Positions 43,602-53,042 of a stretch of DNA of 64,000 bases are shown here, in pieces (positions within the stretch are counted from its first letter, which is position 1; the number at the start of each line of letters is the position of its first letter). The translations under genes were made by a program, and so were the position numbers. The stretch is taken from contig JACJID010000004.1 in the NCBI GenBank assembly GCA_014138725.1, positions 806,001 through 870,000 on the forward strand, in the 5' to 3' direction. The notes under the pieces were generated by a model. That model searched no databases. It was not told the origin of the DNA and saw only the letters and a list, made by a program, of their open reading frames with translations. This DNA is from Kutzneria viridogrisea. GTDB taxonomy: Bacteria > Actinomycetota > Actinomycetes > Mycobacteriales > Pseudonocardiaceae.

Positions 43602-44039
43602 TCAGGCCCTCGTCAGCAGGACAACCGGGATGTCCCGCTCGGTCTTGGCCTGGTATTCGTCGTAGGCGGGCCAGATACCGGCCATCAGCGGCCACAGCCT
43701 CGCCTTGTCCCGCGCGTCGGCGGTGCTCGCCACGGCCTCGAACTTGTCCGCGCCCACCTGGACGTGCACGCGGGGCTGCTCGGACAGGTTCAGGTACCAC
43801 AGCGGGTGCGTTGGCGCCCCGCCGTAGGAGGCCACGATGACGTAGCGGTCACCGTCCTGGCCGTAGATCAGCGCGTTGCGGCGCTGCTTGCCCGACCTGC
43901 GGCCGGTCGTGGTCAGCACCAGCGTGGGCACCCCGGGCTGCCATTCGTGCCCGTCCGCACCATCGCTGTCCACGTAGCGACGGGTGTGCTCGGCGACAAA
44001 GTCAATCGCGCTGTCCAACGGCTGTTCCTGCTCGGACAC
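43602..44039 (-). CDS. F420-dependent nitroreductase-family (Ddn-like, DUF385) protein
   Basis: A 145-residue protein of the deazaflavin-dependent nitroreductase family. The TLVLTTTGRRSGKQRRNALIY block binds the F420 phosphate region. VASYGGAPTHPLWYLNL and the closing WPAYDEYQAKTERDIPVV are characteristic. These small split-barrel proteins reduce quinones or nitro compounds with F420H2. GTG 44039 follows GGAGGGAG. The presence of this family implies the host makes coenzyme F420. Confidence 0.92.
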   Translation of the reverse strand: MSEQEQPLDSAIDFVAEHTRRYVDSDGADGHEWQPGVPTLVLTTTGRRSGKQRRNALIYGQDGDRYVIVASYGGAPTHPLWYLNLSEQPRVHVQVGADKFEAVASTADARDKARLWPLMAGIWPAYDEYQAKTERDIPVVLLTRA

Positions 44040-44107
44040 CGGTTCTCCCTCCAGTGAGCCCCCCAGCGGGGGCAACACCGGAGGGCACCGGCTTTCTTCC
44101 CGGCAGG

Positions 44108-44644
44108 TCAGTTGCCCGCGGAGACGACCTTGACCGCGTCGATCACGAACACGAGGGTCTCGCCGCCCTTGATGCCCTGGTAACCGTCCGACCCGTAACC
44201 CTTGTCGGCGGGGATGATCAGCAGGCGGCGACCGCCCTCCTTCTGACCGACCAGGCCCTCGTTCCAGCCCTGGATGACGCCGGCCTGGCCGACCGGCACC
44301 ACCGGGAAGGGCTTGACCGGGGTGCGGTTCCACACCGAGTCCACGACCTTCTTGTCCGACCAGGTAACCAGGTGGTAGTTCGTGTCCGCCTCGTCGCCGA
44401 CCTTGACGGCCGGGCCGGTTCCCACGGACAGGTCCTTGCTGACCAGCTGCTTGGGCGGGGCGCAGTTGTCCGGGATGGTGATCGTCGGCTTGCTGCCGAA
44501 GGCCCCGTCCACCTTCACGTCATCGGCCGTGCAGACCTTGTCCGGGGAGTTCGTGCCCCCGGTCCCGGCGTCGGACTTGCCGCCGCAGGCCGTCACGGAC
44601 AGCAGGGACACCATGATCACGGCCGCGAGGCCAGCAGTGCGCAT
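44108..44644 (-). CDS. FKBP-type peptidyl-prolyl isomerase lipoprotein
   Basis: A 178-residue exported protein. The signal peptide ends in the lipobox SVTAC (Cys near 20), followed by a Gly/Ser linker. The FKBP domain covers about residues 85-178, with VIQGWNEGLVGQKEGGRRLL and IPADKGYG, the conserved substrate-pocket region. It would speed prolyl folding of proteins outside the membrane. It lies between the nitroreductase gene and the divergent sigma-factor gene. ATG 44644 is used; a GTG three codons earlier is possible. Confidence 0.92.
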   Translation of the reverse strand: MRTAGLAAVIMVSLLSVTACGGKSDAGTGGTNSPDKVCTADDVKVDGAFGSKPTITIPDNCAPPKQLVSKDLSVGTGPAVKVGDEADTNYHLVTWSDKKVVDSVWNRTPVKPFPVVPVGQAGVIQGWNEGLVGQKEGGRRLLIIPADKGYGSDGYQGIKGGETLVFVIDAVKVVSAGN

Positions 44645-44760
44645 GGCGCGCACGATAACCCAGCCACCCGCGTTACCTGTTCGTGACCTACCGGGAGGTA
44701 TCCCCGAGGGCCCGCCGGCTCCCTGAATACCAGGGCACCACGGAGGCGGAGGGGGGCACG

Positions 44761-45408
44761 GTGGACCGACTGGGCGCAGGCCCGAGTTCGCCACCTGCAG
44801 ACGTGCACGAACAGGGCGACCGCATACCCGAGGAGAACACCGACGACCGCTACGAGCGGATCGCCGAACTGCTGGAGGCGGCCCGCTCGGGGCGGCCGGA
44901 CGGCATGGACGAACTGGTCGAGGAGCTGACCCCGCTGCTCTGGCACGTCGCGCGGGCGCAGGGCCTGGACCACACCAGCTGCGCCGACGTGGTGCAGACC
45001 ACCTGGTTGAACCTGCTGCGCTCACTGGCGGGCATCCACACGCCCTCGGCGCTGACCGCCTGGCTGGTGACCACCACCAAGCGCGAGGCCTGGCGGGCCC
45101 GCGACGCGCAGCGCCAGGAACTGCCCTCAGCCGAGGAGGGCTTCGCCGACAGCACCGTCGACGAGGGCACCCCCGACCAGCAGGTGCTGGCCGCCGACCA
45201 GCGCAAGCGCCTGTGGCAGGCGGTGCACCGGCTGCCCCTGCGCTGCCAGGAGCTGATCCGGGTGGTGGCCTTCACCCCGCGACCCGACTACGGGGTCGTG
45301 GCCGCCCGGCTGGGTATGCCCCGCGGCAGCATCGGCCCGACCAGGGGCCGCTGCCTGGCGAAACTGCGCGACCTGCTCACGTCCGAGACCGAAGGGGGAT
45401 GGGTGTGA
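44761..45408 (+). CDS. ECF-like RNA polymerase sigma factor
   Basis: A 215-residue sigma-70-family protein with region 2 (LLWHVARAQGLDHTSCADVVQTTWLNLLR) near residues 60-90 and region 4 (DYGVVAARLGMPRGSIGPTRGRCLAKL) near 175-205, without regions 1 and 3. The 25-residue acidic N-terminal extension is unusual. GTG 44761 follows GGAGGGGGG and is preferred over earlier starts. The next gene starts inside its stop codon, so the two are made together. That partner is not a classical anti-sigma factor, so regulation of this sigma factor is unclear. Confidence 0.88.
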   Translation: MDRLGAGPSSPPADVHEQGDRIPEENTDDRYERIAELLEAARSGRPDGMDELVEELTPLLWHVARAQGLDHTSCADVVQTTWLNLLRSLAGIHTPSALTAWLVTTTKREAWRARDAQRQELPSAEEGFADSTVDEGTPDQQVLAADQRKRLWQAVHRLPLRCQELIRVVAFTPRPDYGVVAARLGMPRGSIGPTRGRCLAKLRDLLTSETEGGWV

Positions 45409-45890
45409 CCACGATGCGACCGCTGGGCCCGGCCAGCGCGAACGAGCCGCTGGACGAGGTGGACTTCCTGATCCTGGACCAGGTCCGCGAGCTGTACACG
45501 CAGGCCGACCCGCCGCCCGTCGACCTGGTCGAGCGGATCCGGCTCGCCGTGTCCATGGCAGGCGCCTGCGAGCCGCTGGCCCGCAGGCGCGAGGTGCTGG
45601 CCGCCGGGATGCGCGGCACCGACCAGCGCAGGCTGATCACCTTCGACGCGGAGTCCGTCACGGTGATGATCAGCGTCCAACCGAACCGGGACGGGACCGT
45701 GCGGATCGACGGCTGGCTCACCCCGCCCGCCGGGCACCCGGTCGAGCTGCGCACCGCCCGGATCCGCATGCGCACCACCGCCGACGCGGACGGCCGGTTC
45801 GTGCTGGACGGGGTGAAACCCGGCACCGCCCAGTTGGTGGTCCGCCCGCTGCGCGGCCGCTCGGTGACGACCCCCGCGATCGTGCTCTGA
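45405..45890 (+). CDS. hypothetical protein coupled to the sigma factor
   Basis: A 161-residue soluble protein overlapping the sigma-factor stop by four bases (GTGA). The first 70 residues are helical (EVDFLILDQVRELY, VDLVERIRLAVSMAG). Residues ~75-160 look like a small beta-sandwich resembling carboxypeptidase-regulatory or transthyretin-like folds (GRFVLDGVKPGTAQLVVRP). No membrane segment or anti-sigma zinc motif is seen. Coupling suggests it acts with the sigma factor. Similar sigma-factor/small-protein pairs in related actinomycetes are, as I recall, often followed by a third large gene; here a gene remnant follows instead. Confidence 0.65.
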   Translation: MTTMRPLGPASANEPLDEVDFLILDQVRELYTQADPPPVDLVERIRLAVSMAGACEPLARRREVLAAGMRGTDQRRLITFDAESVTVMISVQPNRDGTVRIDGWLTPPAGHPVELRTARIRMRTTADADGRFVLDGVKPGTAQLVVRPLRGRSVTTPAIVL

Positions 45891-45899
45891 CGGGTCCTT

Positions 45900-46115
45900 C
45901 GGACACAGGAGGCTGGCCAACCGGTACCGCACCACCACGAAATCCCGCAACGCCTTCGGCGCCCGGTATCGTTTTCGGCCGCCCCGACCAAAATCCACTG
46001 AATCGGCGATGGCCTTCCGCGACGATTTCGCGAGTGCGACGCATGAGCGGATATCACTACCCGACCCCAGCACCCGATCAACGAATTCCTCGGCCCGCTT
46101 CTCACACCCGGACGA
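45900..46115 (-). pseudogene. remnant of a DUF222/HNH (13E12) gene
   Basis: One leftward frame reads CEKRAEEFVDRVLGSG and, about 25 residues later, GRKRYRAPKALRDFVVV. These match GEKQADVFIDRMLGSG and GRKRYRPPEALKEFVRV of the intact gene at 26915-27997, but roughly 60-70 intervening residues are missing, and the N-terminus and the HNH nuclease motif are gone. It is a decayed copy with an internal deletion, and it cannot encode a working nuclease. Confidence 0.8.
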
Positions 46116-46268
46116 AGCCGCTCACCGATCACCTCACAAAGGGGCGATCTTTTCGGCAGTCGCACCTGTCGGCACAGCTCACGCATTCCTGTTGGTCCGC
46201 GACCTCGAAGTCGCGACGAGATGACCTCGCTGCTTCCCTGTCCTCGCGCGAGCCCATTCCGGAGAGAA

Positions 46269-46308
46269 CTGCGGGTGCCGACACCGAGGACGGTGCCGAC
46301 ACCCGCAG
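46269..46308 (-). terminator. hairpin terminator for the Gly/Trp-rich peptide gene
   Basis: Minus-strand RNA folds into a 17-pair stem (15 Watson-Crick, two G-U) with loop GUCCUC, then UUCUC. The same DNA read as plus-strand RNA has two C/A mismatches, so the stem is built for leftward transcription. It begins 24 bases after the peptide gene's stop. Confidence 0.75.
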
Positions 46309-46331
46309 ACTTGATCAGCAGACCTGGCCGA

Positions 46332-46463
46332 TCAGCAATGCCCGTGGCCCCACCAGCCGCCACCCCACCAGCCGCCGCCGTGGCCGCCGTGGCCCCATCC
46401 GCCGCCTTGACCCCATCCGCCTTCGGCCGAACGGGGAGCCTGAGCACCCTTGGTCGATTCCAT
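46332..46463 (-). CDS. 43-residue Gly/Trp/His-rich peptide
   Basis: A short gene with ATG 46463, a strong AAAGGGG site upstream and a dedicated terminator downstream. The product has a 14-residue leader-like start (MESTKGAQAPRSAE) and then a 29-residue stretch made almost only of Gly, Trp and His, with repeats GGWG, GHGG and GGGWWG, ending GHGHC. There is no signal peptide. The codons differ from neighbouring genes in being less G/C-biased at third positions. Possible roles are a ribosomally made, modified peptide, a metal-binding peptide (His plus C-terminal Cys) or a small structural peptide. No modifying enzyme is adjacent. The function is unknown. Confidence 0.6.
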   Translation of the reverse strand: MESTKGAQAPRSAEGGWGQGGGWGHGGHGGGWWGGGWWGHGHC

Positions 46464-46943
46464 TGGATACTGCCCCTTTCTCTCTCGAACTTCAATGATT
46501 GCGGAGAAAGTTCGCCACGCGCAGGCCACTCAACAAATAGTGCTCCGCTCGCCACGTTACCGAACCGCATGTGGAGGCAAAGCGGCATCGACCAGAACAC
46601 ACTACGAGTTGCACAAGGTTTGCGTCGCACCTTTCGTTGAACCACCGGGCGAACGGCCCAACTGTATCGAGAACGATGACGACTACAGAGAGGCCACCCA
46701 GGCGGCCCCAGTCGGAAACCGCCAGCCGGATACCGACCCCGCACTCATGGCCTCGACCGAAAGAACCAGGTAGTCCGCGATGCATTTCCCGATTTGTCAC
46801 ACCGAGGACCCCGGTCCCACCGCCCCGGCGGCTGGCCCTCGAGCGCCGGACCCGGCAATCGCACGCCCGGGCGCTGGTCCAGGCCACGGATCCCCGTCCG
46901 GGCCGGACCTCGCCCCCAGGACAACACCCCCGGGCAACCCGAC
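46464..46943. other. gene-poor, lower-GC region between peptide gene and ctaB
   Basis: About 480 bases with no credible gene. Composition is visibly less GC-rich than the rest of the window. A minus-strand -10-like TAACGT lies near 46554-46559, roughly 90 bases before the peptide start, and is a possible promoter. The rest shows nothing I can name; it may be decayed accessory DNA. Confidence 0.5.
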
Positions 46944-47909
46944 CTAGAAGGGCAGCCCGAAGGTCTTCAGCCCGACAACGGCGTCCGCGGCCAGCGCCAC
47001 GAAGACCAGCATCAGGTAGGTGTTGGACATGTGGAACAGCTTCATCGGGCTGCCCGGCTCACCGCGCCGGACCGCGTTGTGCAGCCGGTGGGCGAACACC
47101 AGGAACCAGACGCCGAACACGACGGCGAAGCTGCCGTAGATCCAGCTGGTGGCGGGCAGCAGCAACAGGCTCCAGGCGACCATGACCCAGGAGTAGATGA
47201 CGATCTGCCGGGAGACCTGCTCGCGACTGGCCACCACGGGCAGCATGGGCACCTTGGCTGCGGCGTAGTCCTCGCGGAACTTCATGGCCAGCGCCCAGAA
47301 GTGCGGGGGCGTCCAGAAGAAGATGACACCGAACATGACCAGCGCGGGCCAGCCAACGGTGCCGGTCACGGCGGACCAGCCGATCACCACCGGCATGCAG
47401 CCCGCGGCGCCGCCCCACACGATGTTCTGCGAGGTCCGCCGCTTGAGGCCCATGGTGTAGACGAAGACGTAGAACAGGATCGTCACCACGGCGAGCACGG
47501 CGGACAGCAGGTTGGTGGTCAGCCACAGCCAGCTGAACGCCGCGGCACCCAGGGCGATGCCGAACACCAGGGCGCTGCGCACCGGCACCTCGTGGGTGGC
47601 CAGCGGACGGGCCTTGGTGCGCTTCATCACGGCGTCGATGTCCGCGTCGACCACGCAGTTGAGCGCGTTGGCGCTACCCGCGGCCATCGTGCCGCCGACG
47701 AGGGTGGCCAGCACCAGCCACACCGACGGGATTCCACGCTGGGCAAGCAGCATCGCTGGGATCGTCGTCACCAGCAGCAGCTCGATCACGCGCGGCTTCA
47801 TCAGGGCCACGTAGGCCTTGACGACATCGCGCACTCGACGACTGGGAGTGGTGGTGGCGTCGATGGCGGTACTGCCCGGCGTTCCCTCCACGGGGGTCAC
47901 CGACGGCAT
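46944..47909 (-). CDS. ctaB: protohaem IX farnesyltransferase (haem O synthase)
   Basis: A 321-residue UbiA-family prenyltransferase with about nine membrane segments. The first aspartate motif region ([20 protein letters not shown]) and the [16 protein letters not shown] loop are characteristic. It attaches a farnesyl group to haem B to make haem O for cytochrome oxidase. ATG 47909 has AGGAG close upstream; the ORF continues upstream but without family-like sequence. It is divergent from tkt, the order commonly seen in actinobacteria. Confidence 0.95.
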   Translation of the reverse strand: MPSVTPVEGTPGSTAIDATTTPSRRVRDVVKAYVALMKPRVIELLLVTTIPAMLLAQRGIPSVWLVLATLVGGTMAAGSANALNCVVDADIDAVMKRTKARPLATHEVPVRSALVFGIALGAAAFSWLWLTTNLLSAVLAVVTILFYVFVYTMGLKRRTSQNIVWGGAAGCMPVVIGWSAVTGTVGWPALVMFGVIFFWTPPHFWALAMKFREDYAAAKVPMLPVVASREQVSRQIVIYSWVMVAWSLLLLPATSWIYGSFAVVFGVWFLVFAHRLHNAVRRGEPGSPMKLFHMSNTYLMLVFVALAADAVVGLKTFGLPF

Positions 47910-48214
47910 CTCGCTCCTCGAATCAGGCAGTTCGGGTCGGCTCAGGCGATCAAGTTCACCGGCCGGTAAGGATCGTAACCGCGCAGGTGTGCCCCACCCC
48001 TCAAGGGGGGCCGAGAGGTGGGTCACCCGACCCGGTGGCACGCCGCGGGCCACTTGGGATCACACGAGCGGCGGTACCGGACTAGGCTGGCCGCGGATGA
48101 GCAAGAGATAGCGGGACGGGCTGGGAACGGCCGGTCGACGGGATCGATCAAGACCTCGTTGACCAGGAACCCGACCCTCCCCCGCGCAACGCAGAAGAGT
48201 GGGAGCTCAGGTCC
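47910..48214. other. ctaB-tkt divergent promoter region
   Basis: These 305 bases separate the divergent ctaB and tkt genes and must contain both promoters. A CCCCTCAAGGGGGG-type short hairpin near 47997-48011 and a TAGGCT -10-like element near 48093 (plus strand) are the only features I can point to. No gene is evident. Confidence 0.45.
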
Positions 48215-50314
48215 GTGTCCGAAGTTGACGAGATCACCCGGCTGACTACAGCACACCTTCCCCAGGACTGGACCGAGCTGGACAAGCGCGCGGTGGACAC
48301 CATCCGGGTGCTGGCGGCGGAGGCTGTGCAGAAGGTCGGCAACGGCCACCCCGGTACCGCGATGAGCCTGGCGCCGGCCGCGTACACGCTGTTCCAGCGG
48401 ACGATGCGGCACGACCCGACCGACCCGAACTGGATCGGCCGCGACCGGTTCGTGCTGTCCTGCGGCCACTCCAGCCTGACCCTGTACCTACAGCTGTTCC
48501 TGGCCGGGTACGGCCTCGAACTGGACGACATCAAGGCGCTACGGACCTGGGGCTCGCTGACCCCGGGCCACCCCGAGCACGGGCACACCGCCGGCGTGGA
48601 GATCACCACCGGCCCGCTGGGCCAGGGCCTGGCCTCCGCGGTCGGCATGGCCATGGCGGCCCGCCGTGAGCGCGGCCTGTTCGACCCCGAGGCGGCGCCG
48701 GGCACCAGCCCGTTCGACCACTTCGTCTACGTCATCGCCTCCGACGGTGACATCGAGGAGGGCGTGACCTCCGAGGCCAGCTCCATCGCGGGCCACCAGC
48801 GCCTTGGCAACCTGGTGCTGATCTACGACGACAACAAGATCTCCATCGAGGACGACACGGCCATCGCGCTGTCCGAGGACACCGCCAAGCGCTACGAGTC
48901 CTACGGCTGGCACGTGCAGCACGTCGAGGGCGGGGAGAACGTCGAGGCGCTGGAGGCGGCGCTGGCCGCGGCCAAGGCCGAGACCGAGCGGCCCTCGATC
49001 ATCGTGCTGCGCACCGTGATCGGCTACCCGGCGCCCACCAAGATGAACACCGGCAAGGCGCACGGCGCCGCCCTGGGCGACGCCGAGATCGTCGAGATCA
49101 AGAAGGTGCTCGGCTTCGACCCGGAGCAGAGCTTCCAGGTGGCCGAGGAGGTGCTGGCCCACGCCCGCAAGGCCGTGGAGCGGGGCAACGCCGCGCACGT
49201 GGAGTGGCAGCGCTCCTTCGACCTGTGGGCGAACGCCAACCCGGAGCGCAAGGCGCTGCTGGACAGGCTGAACGGGCACGAACTGCCCGCCGGATGGGCA
49301 GAGAAGCTGCCGACCTGGTCGCCGGACCCCAAGGGCGTGGCGACCCGCAAGGCCAGCGGTGAGGTGCTCAGCGCGCTGGCCGAGGTGCTGCCCGAGCTGT
49401 GGGGCGGCTCCGCGGACCTGGCGGAGAGCAACAACACCACCATGAAGGGCGCCGACTCCTTCGGTCCCACCGAGATCTCCACCGCGGAGTGGACGGCCAA
49501 CCCCTACGGCCGCACCCTGCACTTCGGCATCCGCGAGCACGCGATGGGCTCGATCCTCAACGGCATCGCGCTGCACGGTCCGACCCGCCCCTACGGCGGC
49601 ACCTTCCTGGTGTTCAGCGACTACATGCGCCCGGCCGTCCGGCTCGCCGCGCTGATGAAGCTGCCCGCCACCTACGTGTGGACCCACGACTCGATCGGCC
49701 TTGGCGAGGACGGCCCCACGCACCAGCCGATCGAGCACCTGGCCGCGCTGCGCGCCATCCCGGGCCTGGCCGTGGTCCGCCCCGGTGACGCCAACGAGAC
49801 CGCCGCGGCCTGGAAGGCGCTGCTGTCCCGGCACGACCAGCCGGTGGGCCTCGCGCTGACCCGGCAGAACCTGCCCGTGCAGGAGGGCACCGACGAGCAG
49901 GGCGTCGCGCGCGGCGGCTACGTGCTGGCCGAGGCCTCCTCGGGTGAGCCCCAGGTCGTGATCATCGCCACCGGCTCGGAGCTACAGCTCGCGGTGGCGG
50001 CCAGGAAGGTTCTCGAGGCCGAGGGCGTTGCAACCCGTGTGGTCTCGATGCCCTGCGTGGAGTGGTTCGACGAGCAGGACGAGGCCTACCGCAACCAGGT
50101 GATCCCGCCCTCGGTCAGGGCCAGGGTCACCGTCGAGGCGGGTATCGCCCAGCCGTGGTACCGCTTCGCCGGGGACGCCGGGCGGATCGTTTCGATCGAG
50201 CACTTCGGGGCATCCGCTGACTACCAGACCCTGTTCCGCGAGTTCGGGTTCACCACCGAGGCCGTCGTCGAGGCTGCGCGCAGCAGCATCGCCGCACTGG
50301 AGGGAAACAAGTGA
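48215..50314 (+). CDS. tkt: transketolase
   Basis: A 699-residue ThDP enzyme of the pentose-phosphate pathway, moving two-carbon units between sugar phosphates. Typical blocks are [13 protein letters not shown], the ThDP motif beginning GDGDIEEG-type ([18 protein letters not shown]) and ending YDDNKIS, and the second-domain [19 protein letters not shown]. It leads the tkt-tal-pgi-zwf-opcA operon, in which each start overlaps the previous stop by four bases. The start is GTG 48215. Confidence 0.97.
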   Translation: MSEVDEITRLTTAHLPQDWTELDKRAVDTIRVLAAEAVQKVGNGHPGTAMSLAPAAYTLFQRTMRHDPTDPNWIGRDRFVLSCGHSSLTLYLQLFLAGYGLELDDIKALRTWGSLTPGHPEHGHTAGVEITTGPLGQGLASAVGMAMAARRERGLFDPEAAPGTSPFDHFVYVIASDGDIEEGVTSEASSIAGHQRLGNLVLIYDDNKISIEDDTAIALSEDTAKRYESYGWHVQHVEGGENVEALEAALAAAKAETERPSIIVLRTVIGYPAPTKMNTGKAHGAALGDAEIVEIKKVLGFDPEQSFQVAEEVLAHARKAVERGNAAHVEWQRSFDLWANANPERKALLDRLNGHELPAGWAEKLPTWSPDPKGVATRKASGEVLSALAEVLPELWGGSADLAESNNTTMKGADSFGPTEISTAEWTANPYGRTLHFGIREHAMGSILNGIALHGPTRPYGGTFLVFSDYMRPAVRLAALMKLPATYVWTHDSIGLGEDGPTHQPIEHLAALRAIPGLAVVRPGDANETAAAWKALLSRHDQPVGLALTRQNLPVQEGTDEQGVARGGYVLAEASSGEPQVVIIATGSELQLAVAARKVLEAEGVATRVVSMPCVEWFDEQDEAYRNQVIPPSVRARVTVEAGIAQPWYRFAGDAGRIVSIEHFGASADYQTLFREFGFTTEAVVEAARSSIAALEGNK

Positions 50315-51426
50315 GCACAACGAATCGACTGGCCGCGCTGAGCGAGGCCGGTGTGTCGATCTGGCTCGACGACCTGTCGAGGGAGCGGCTCAACACCGGC
50401 AACCTCGCGGCCCTGATCAGCGAGAAGCACGTGGTCGGCGTGACCACCAACCCGACGATCTTCGCGGGCGCCCTATCCAAGGGTGCGGCCTACGACGAGC
50501 AGGTCCGCGAGCTGGCCGCGCGCGGTGCGGACATCGACGCCACGGTGCGCGAGATCACCACCACCGACGTGCGCAACGCCTGCGACCTGTTCCGCCAGAC
50601 CTGGCAGGCCAGCGGCGGCAAGGACGGGCGGGTGTCCATCGAGGTGGACCCGCGCCTGGCACACGACACCGAGCGCACCGTGGCCGAGGCGCTGGACCTG
50701 TGGAAGACCGTGGACCGGCCGAACCTGATGGTGAAGATCCCGGCCACTGTGGAGGGTCTGCCCGCGATCACCCGCGTGCTGGCCGAGGGCATCAGCGTGA
50801 ACGTGACGCTGATCTTCTCCGTGGCCCGCTACCAGGCCGTGATGGAGGCCTTCCTGGCCGGGATCGAGCAGGCCAAGGCCAACGGGCACGACATCTCCGG
50901 CATCCAGTCCGTCGCCTCCTTCTTCGTGTCCCGTGTGGACAGTGAGGTGGACAAGCGGCTGGACGCCATCGGCACCCCCGAGGCGCAGGCGCTCAAGGGC
51001 GAGGCCGCGATCGCCAACGCGCGGCTGGCCTACGCCGCCTACGAGGCGACCTTCGCCACCGAGCGGTGGACCGCGCTGGAGCAGGCGGGCGCCAAGCCGC
51101 AGCGCCCGCTGTGGGCCTCCACCGGCGTGAAGGACCCGGCCTACTCCGACACCCGCTACGTGGACGAGCTCGTGGTCGACAACGTGGTGAACACCATGCC
51201 GGAGAAGACCCTGGACGCGGTGGCCGACCACGCGCAGCTGCGCGGGGACACCGTGACCGGCACCGGTGAGCAGGCGCAGGAGGTGTTCGACGCCCTGGAG
51301 CAGGCGGGCATCGACATCGAGGACGTCTACGCCGTGCTGGAGACCGAGGGCGTGGACAAGTTCGAGAAGTCCTGGGCGGAGCTGCTGGAGACCGTCGGCG
51401 GCCAGCTGCGGAAGGCGGGGGCGTGA
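50311..51426 (+). CDS. tal: transaldolase
   Basis: A 371-residue transaldolase of the long actinobacterial type. It begins with [12 protein letters not shown] and [15 protein letters not shown]. The Schiff-base lysine is in [11 protein letters not shown] near residue 139, and [16 protein letters not shown] follows. It moves three-carbon units between sugar phosphates. GTG 50311 overlaps the tkt stop, and its own stop overlaps pgi. Confidence 0.97.
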   Translation: MSTTNRLAALSEAGVSIWLDDLSRERLNTGNLAALISEKHVVGVTTNPTIFAGALSKGAAYDEQVRELAARGADIDATVREITTTDVRNACDLFRQTWQASGGKDGRVSIEVDPRLAHDTERTVAEALDLWKTVDRPNLMVKIPATVEGLPAITRVLAEGISVNVTLIFSVARYQAVMEAFLAGIEQAKANGHDISGIQSVASFFVSRVDSEVDKRLDAIGTPEAQALKGEAAIANARLAYAAYEATFATERWTALEQAGAKPQRPLWASTGVKDPAYSDTRYVDELVVDNVVNTMPEKTLDAVADHAQLRGDTVTGTGEQAQEVFDALEQAGIDIEDVYAVLETEGVDKFEKSWAELLETVGGQLRKAGA

Positions 51427-53042
51427 GCACCGAGATCGCCGTCACGATCGTCCACAGCGGACTGGCCGAGGAGGCCAAGCCGTTGGTGGACAACCTGGTC
51501 GCCGAGCAGGTGGCCTCGAAGCTGACCGCGAAGGACGCCACCCTGTGGGGTCCCGACGCCGAGTCCGAGTCGAGGATCCGGCTGTCCTGGACCACGTTGC
51601 ACGAGTCCTCCATGCCGCTGGTCGGCGAGATCGAGGCGCTGGCCGCCGAGCTCGCGGGCGAGGGCGTGGACCGGGTCGTGCTCGCGGGCATGGGCGGCTC
51701 CTCGCTGGCGCCGGAGGTGATCACCGCCACCGCGGGCGTTCCGCTGGTGGTGCTGGACACCACCGACGCGGGCCAGGTGGCCGACGCGCTGGCCGGTGAC
51801 CTCAGCCGCACCGTGATCGTGGTGTCCTCCAAGTCCGGCGGCACGGTGGAGACCGACAGCCACCGCCGGATCTTCGAGGCGGCGTTCACCGCCAACGGCA
51901 TCGACGCCGCCAGCCGGATCGTGGTCGTCACCGACCCGGGCTCCCCGCTGGAGGCCGCGTCGAAGGAGGCCGGTTACCGCAAGGTGTTCACCGCCGACCC
52001 GCACGTGGGCGGCCGCTACTCGGCGCTGACCGCGTTCGGCCTGGTGCCCGCGGGGCTGGCCGGGGTGGACATCCAGGGCCTGTTGCAGGACGCGGCGCGG
52101 GCCGCGGTGCAGCTGGCCGCCGACTCGGCGGACAACCCGGCGCTGTGGCTGGCCGCCGCGTGGGGTGCCGCGCACGCCCGCGGCGCGGAGAAGGTCGTGC
52201 TGGCCGACACGGGTTCTGGCATCAAGGGCTTCCCCGACTGGGCGGAGCAGTTGATCGCCGAGTCCACCGGCAAGCAGGGCACCGGTCTGCTGCCGGTGGC
52301 CGTGGAGGGCCCGGACGCGGTGGGCTTCGCCGACGCGGGCAGTGACGCCACCCCGGTGGCCATCGGTGCCGCCGAGGGCGCAGCACAGATCAGCACCACC
52401 GGCCCGCTGGGCGGCCAGTTCCTGCTGTGGGAGTACGCCACGGCGATCGCGGGCCGCCTGCTGGGCATCAACCCGTTCGACCAGCCCGACGTGGAGGCCG
52501 CCAAGGTGGCCGCCCGCTCGCTGCTGGACAAGCCCCTGGGCGGCGAGGAGGCCGCGCCCGCGCTGGTCGTGGGCTCGGTGGAGGTGTACCCCTCCGGGGA
52601 CTGGTTCCCGCGGGGGGTGAGCACGCTGACCGAGGTGCTCAGCGCCTTCATCGGCACCGCCCCCGAGGCGGGCTACCTGGCCGTGCAGGCGTACCTGGAC
52701 CGCCTGGACGACGCCTCGGCCGCCGTGCTGCGGCCCGCGCTGGGCCGGGTCACCGGCCTGCAGACCACCTTCGGGTGGGGGCCGCGCTTCCTGCACTCGA
52801 CCGGCCAGTACCACAAGGGCGGGCACCAGAACGGGGTGTTCCTTCAGGTGACCGGCGCGGTGGAGCAGGACCTGGCGGTGCCCGGCCGCCCGTACACCCT
52901 CGGGGTGTTGCAACACGCCCAGGCGCTCGGGGACGGTCAGGTGCTCGCCGAGCACGGCCGCCCGGTGCTGCGGCTGCACCTGACCGACCGGGCCGCGGGC
53001 CTGGTCGAACTGACCAAGGCTGTGCAGGAGGTCACCCGTTGA
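51423..53042 (+). CDS. pgi: glucose-6-phosphate isomerase
   Basis: A 539-residue phosphosugar isomerase. The SIS domains show [14 protein letters not shown] and [15 protein letters not shown], the [14 protein letters not shown] region, and a C-terminal [11 protein letters not shown] with the conserved His/Lys. It differs from E. coli-type Pgi and matches the divergent group linked to tal and zwf in actinobacteria, where it feeds the oxidative pentose-phosphate branch. It is coupled by four-base overlaps to tal and zwf. Confidence 0.93.
   Translation: MSTEIAVTIVHSGLAEEAKPLVDNLVAEQVASKLTAKDATLWGPDAESESRIRLSWTTLHESSMPLVGEIEALAAELAGEGVDRVVLAGMGGSSLAPEVITATAGVPLVVLDTTDAGQVADALAGDLSRTVIVVSSKSGGTVETDSHRRIFEAAFTANGIDAASRIVVVTDPGSPLEAASKEAGYRKVFTADPHVGGRYSALTAFGLVPAGLAGVDIQGLLQDAARAAVQLAADSADNPALWLAAAWGAAHARGAEKVVLADTGSGIKGFPDWAEQLIAESTGKQGTGLLPVAVEGPDAVGFADAGSDATPVAIGAAEGAAQISTTGPLGGQFLLWEYATAIAGRLLGINPFDQPDVEAAKVAARSLLDKPLGGEEAAPALVVGSVEVYPSGDWFPRGVSTLTEVLSAFIGTAPEAGYLAVQAYLDRLDDASAAVLRPALGRVTGLQTTFGWGPRFLHSTGQYHKGGHQNGVFLQVTGAVEQDLAVPGRPYTLGVLQHAQALGDGQVLAEHGRPVLRLHLTDRAAGLVELTKAVQEVTR

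Noticed and set aside
44108-45025. Longer version of the FKBP lipoprotein
   Set aside because: The upstream part is antisense to the sigma-factor gene and lacks the signal peptide at its start; ATG 44644 starts exactly at a lipoprotein signal.
46492-46887. 131-residue leftward frame between the Gly/Trp peptide gene and ctaB
   Set aside because: Composition (Arg/Cys/Ser-rich) and codon use do not fit, no ribosome site is seen, and the DNA looks like decayed spacer.
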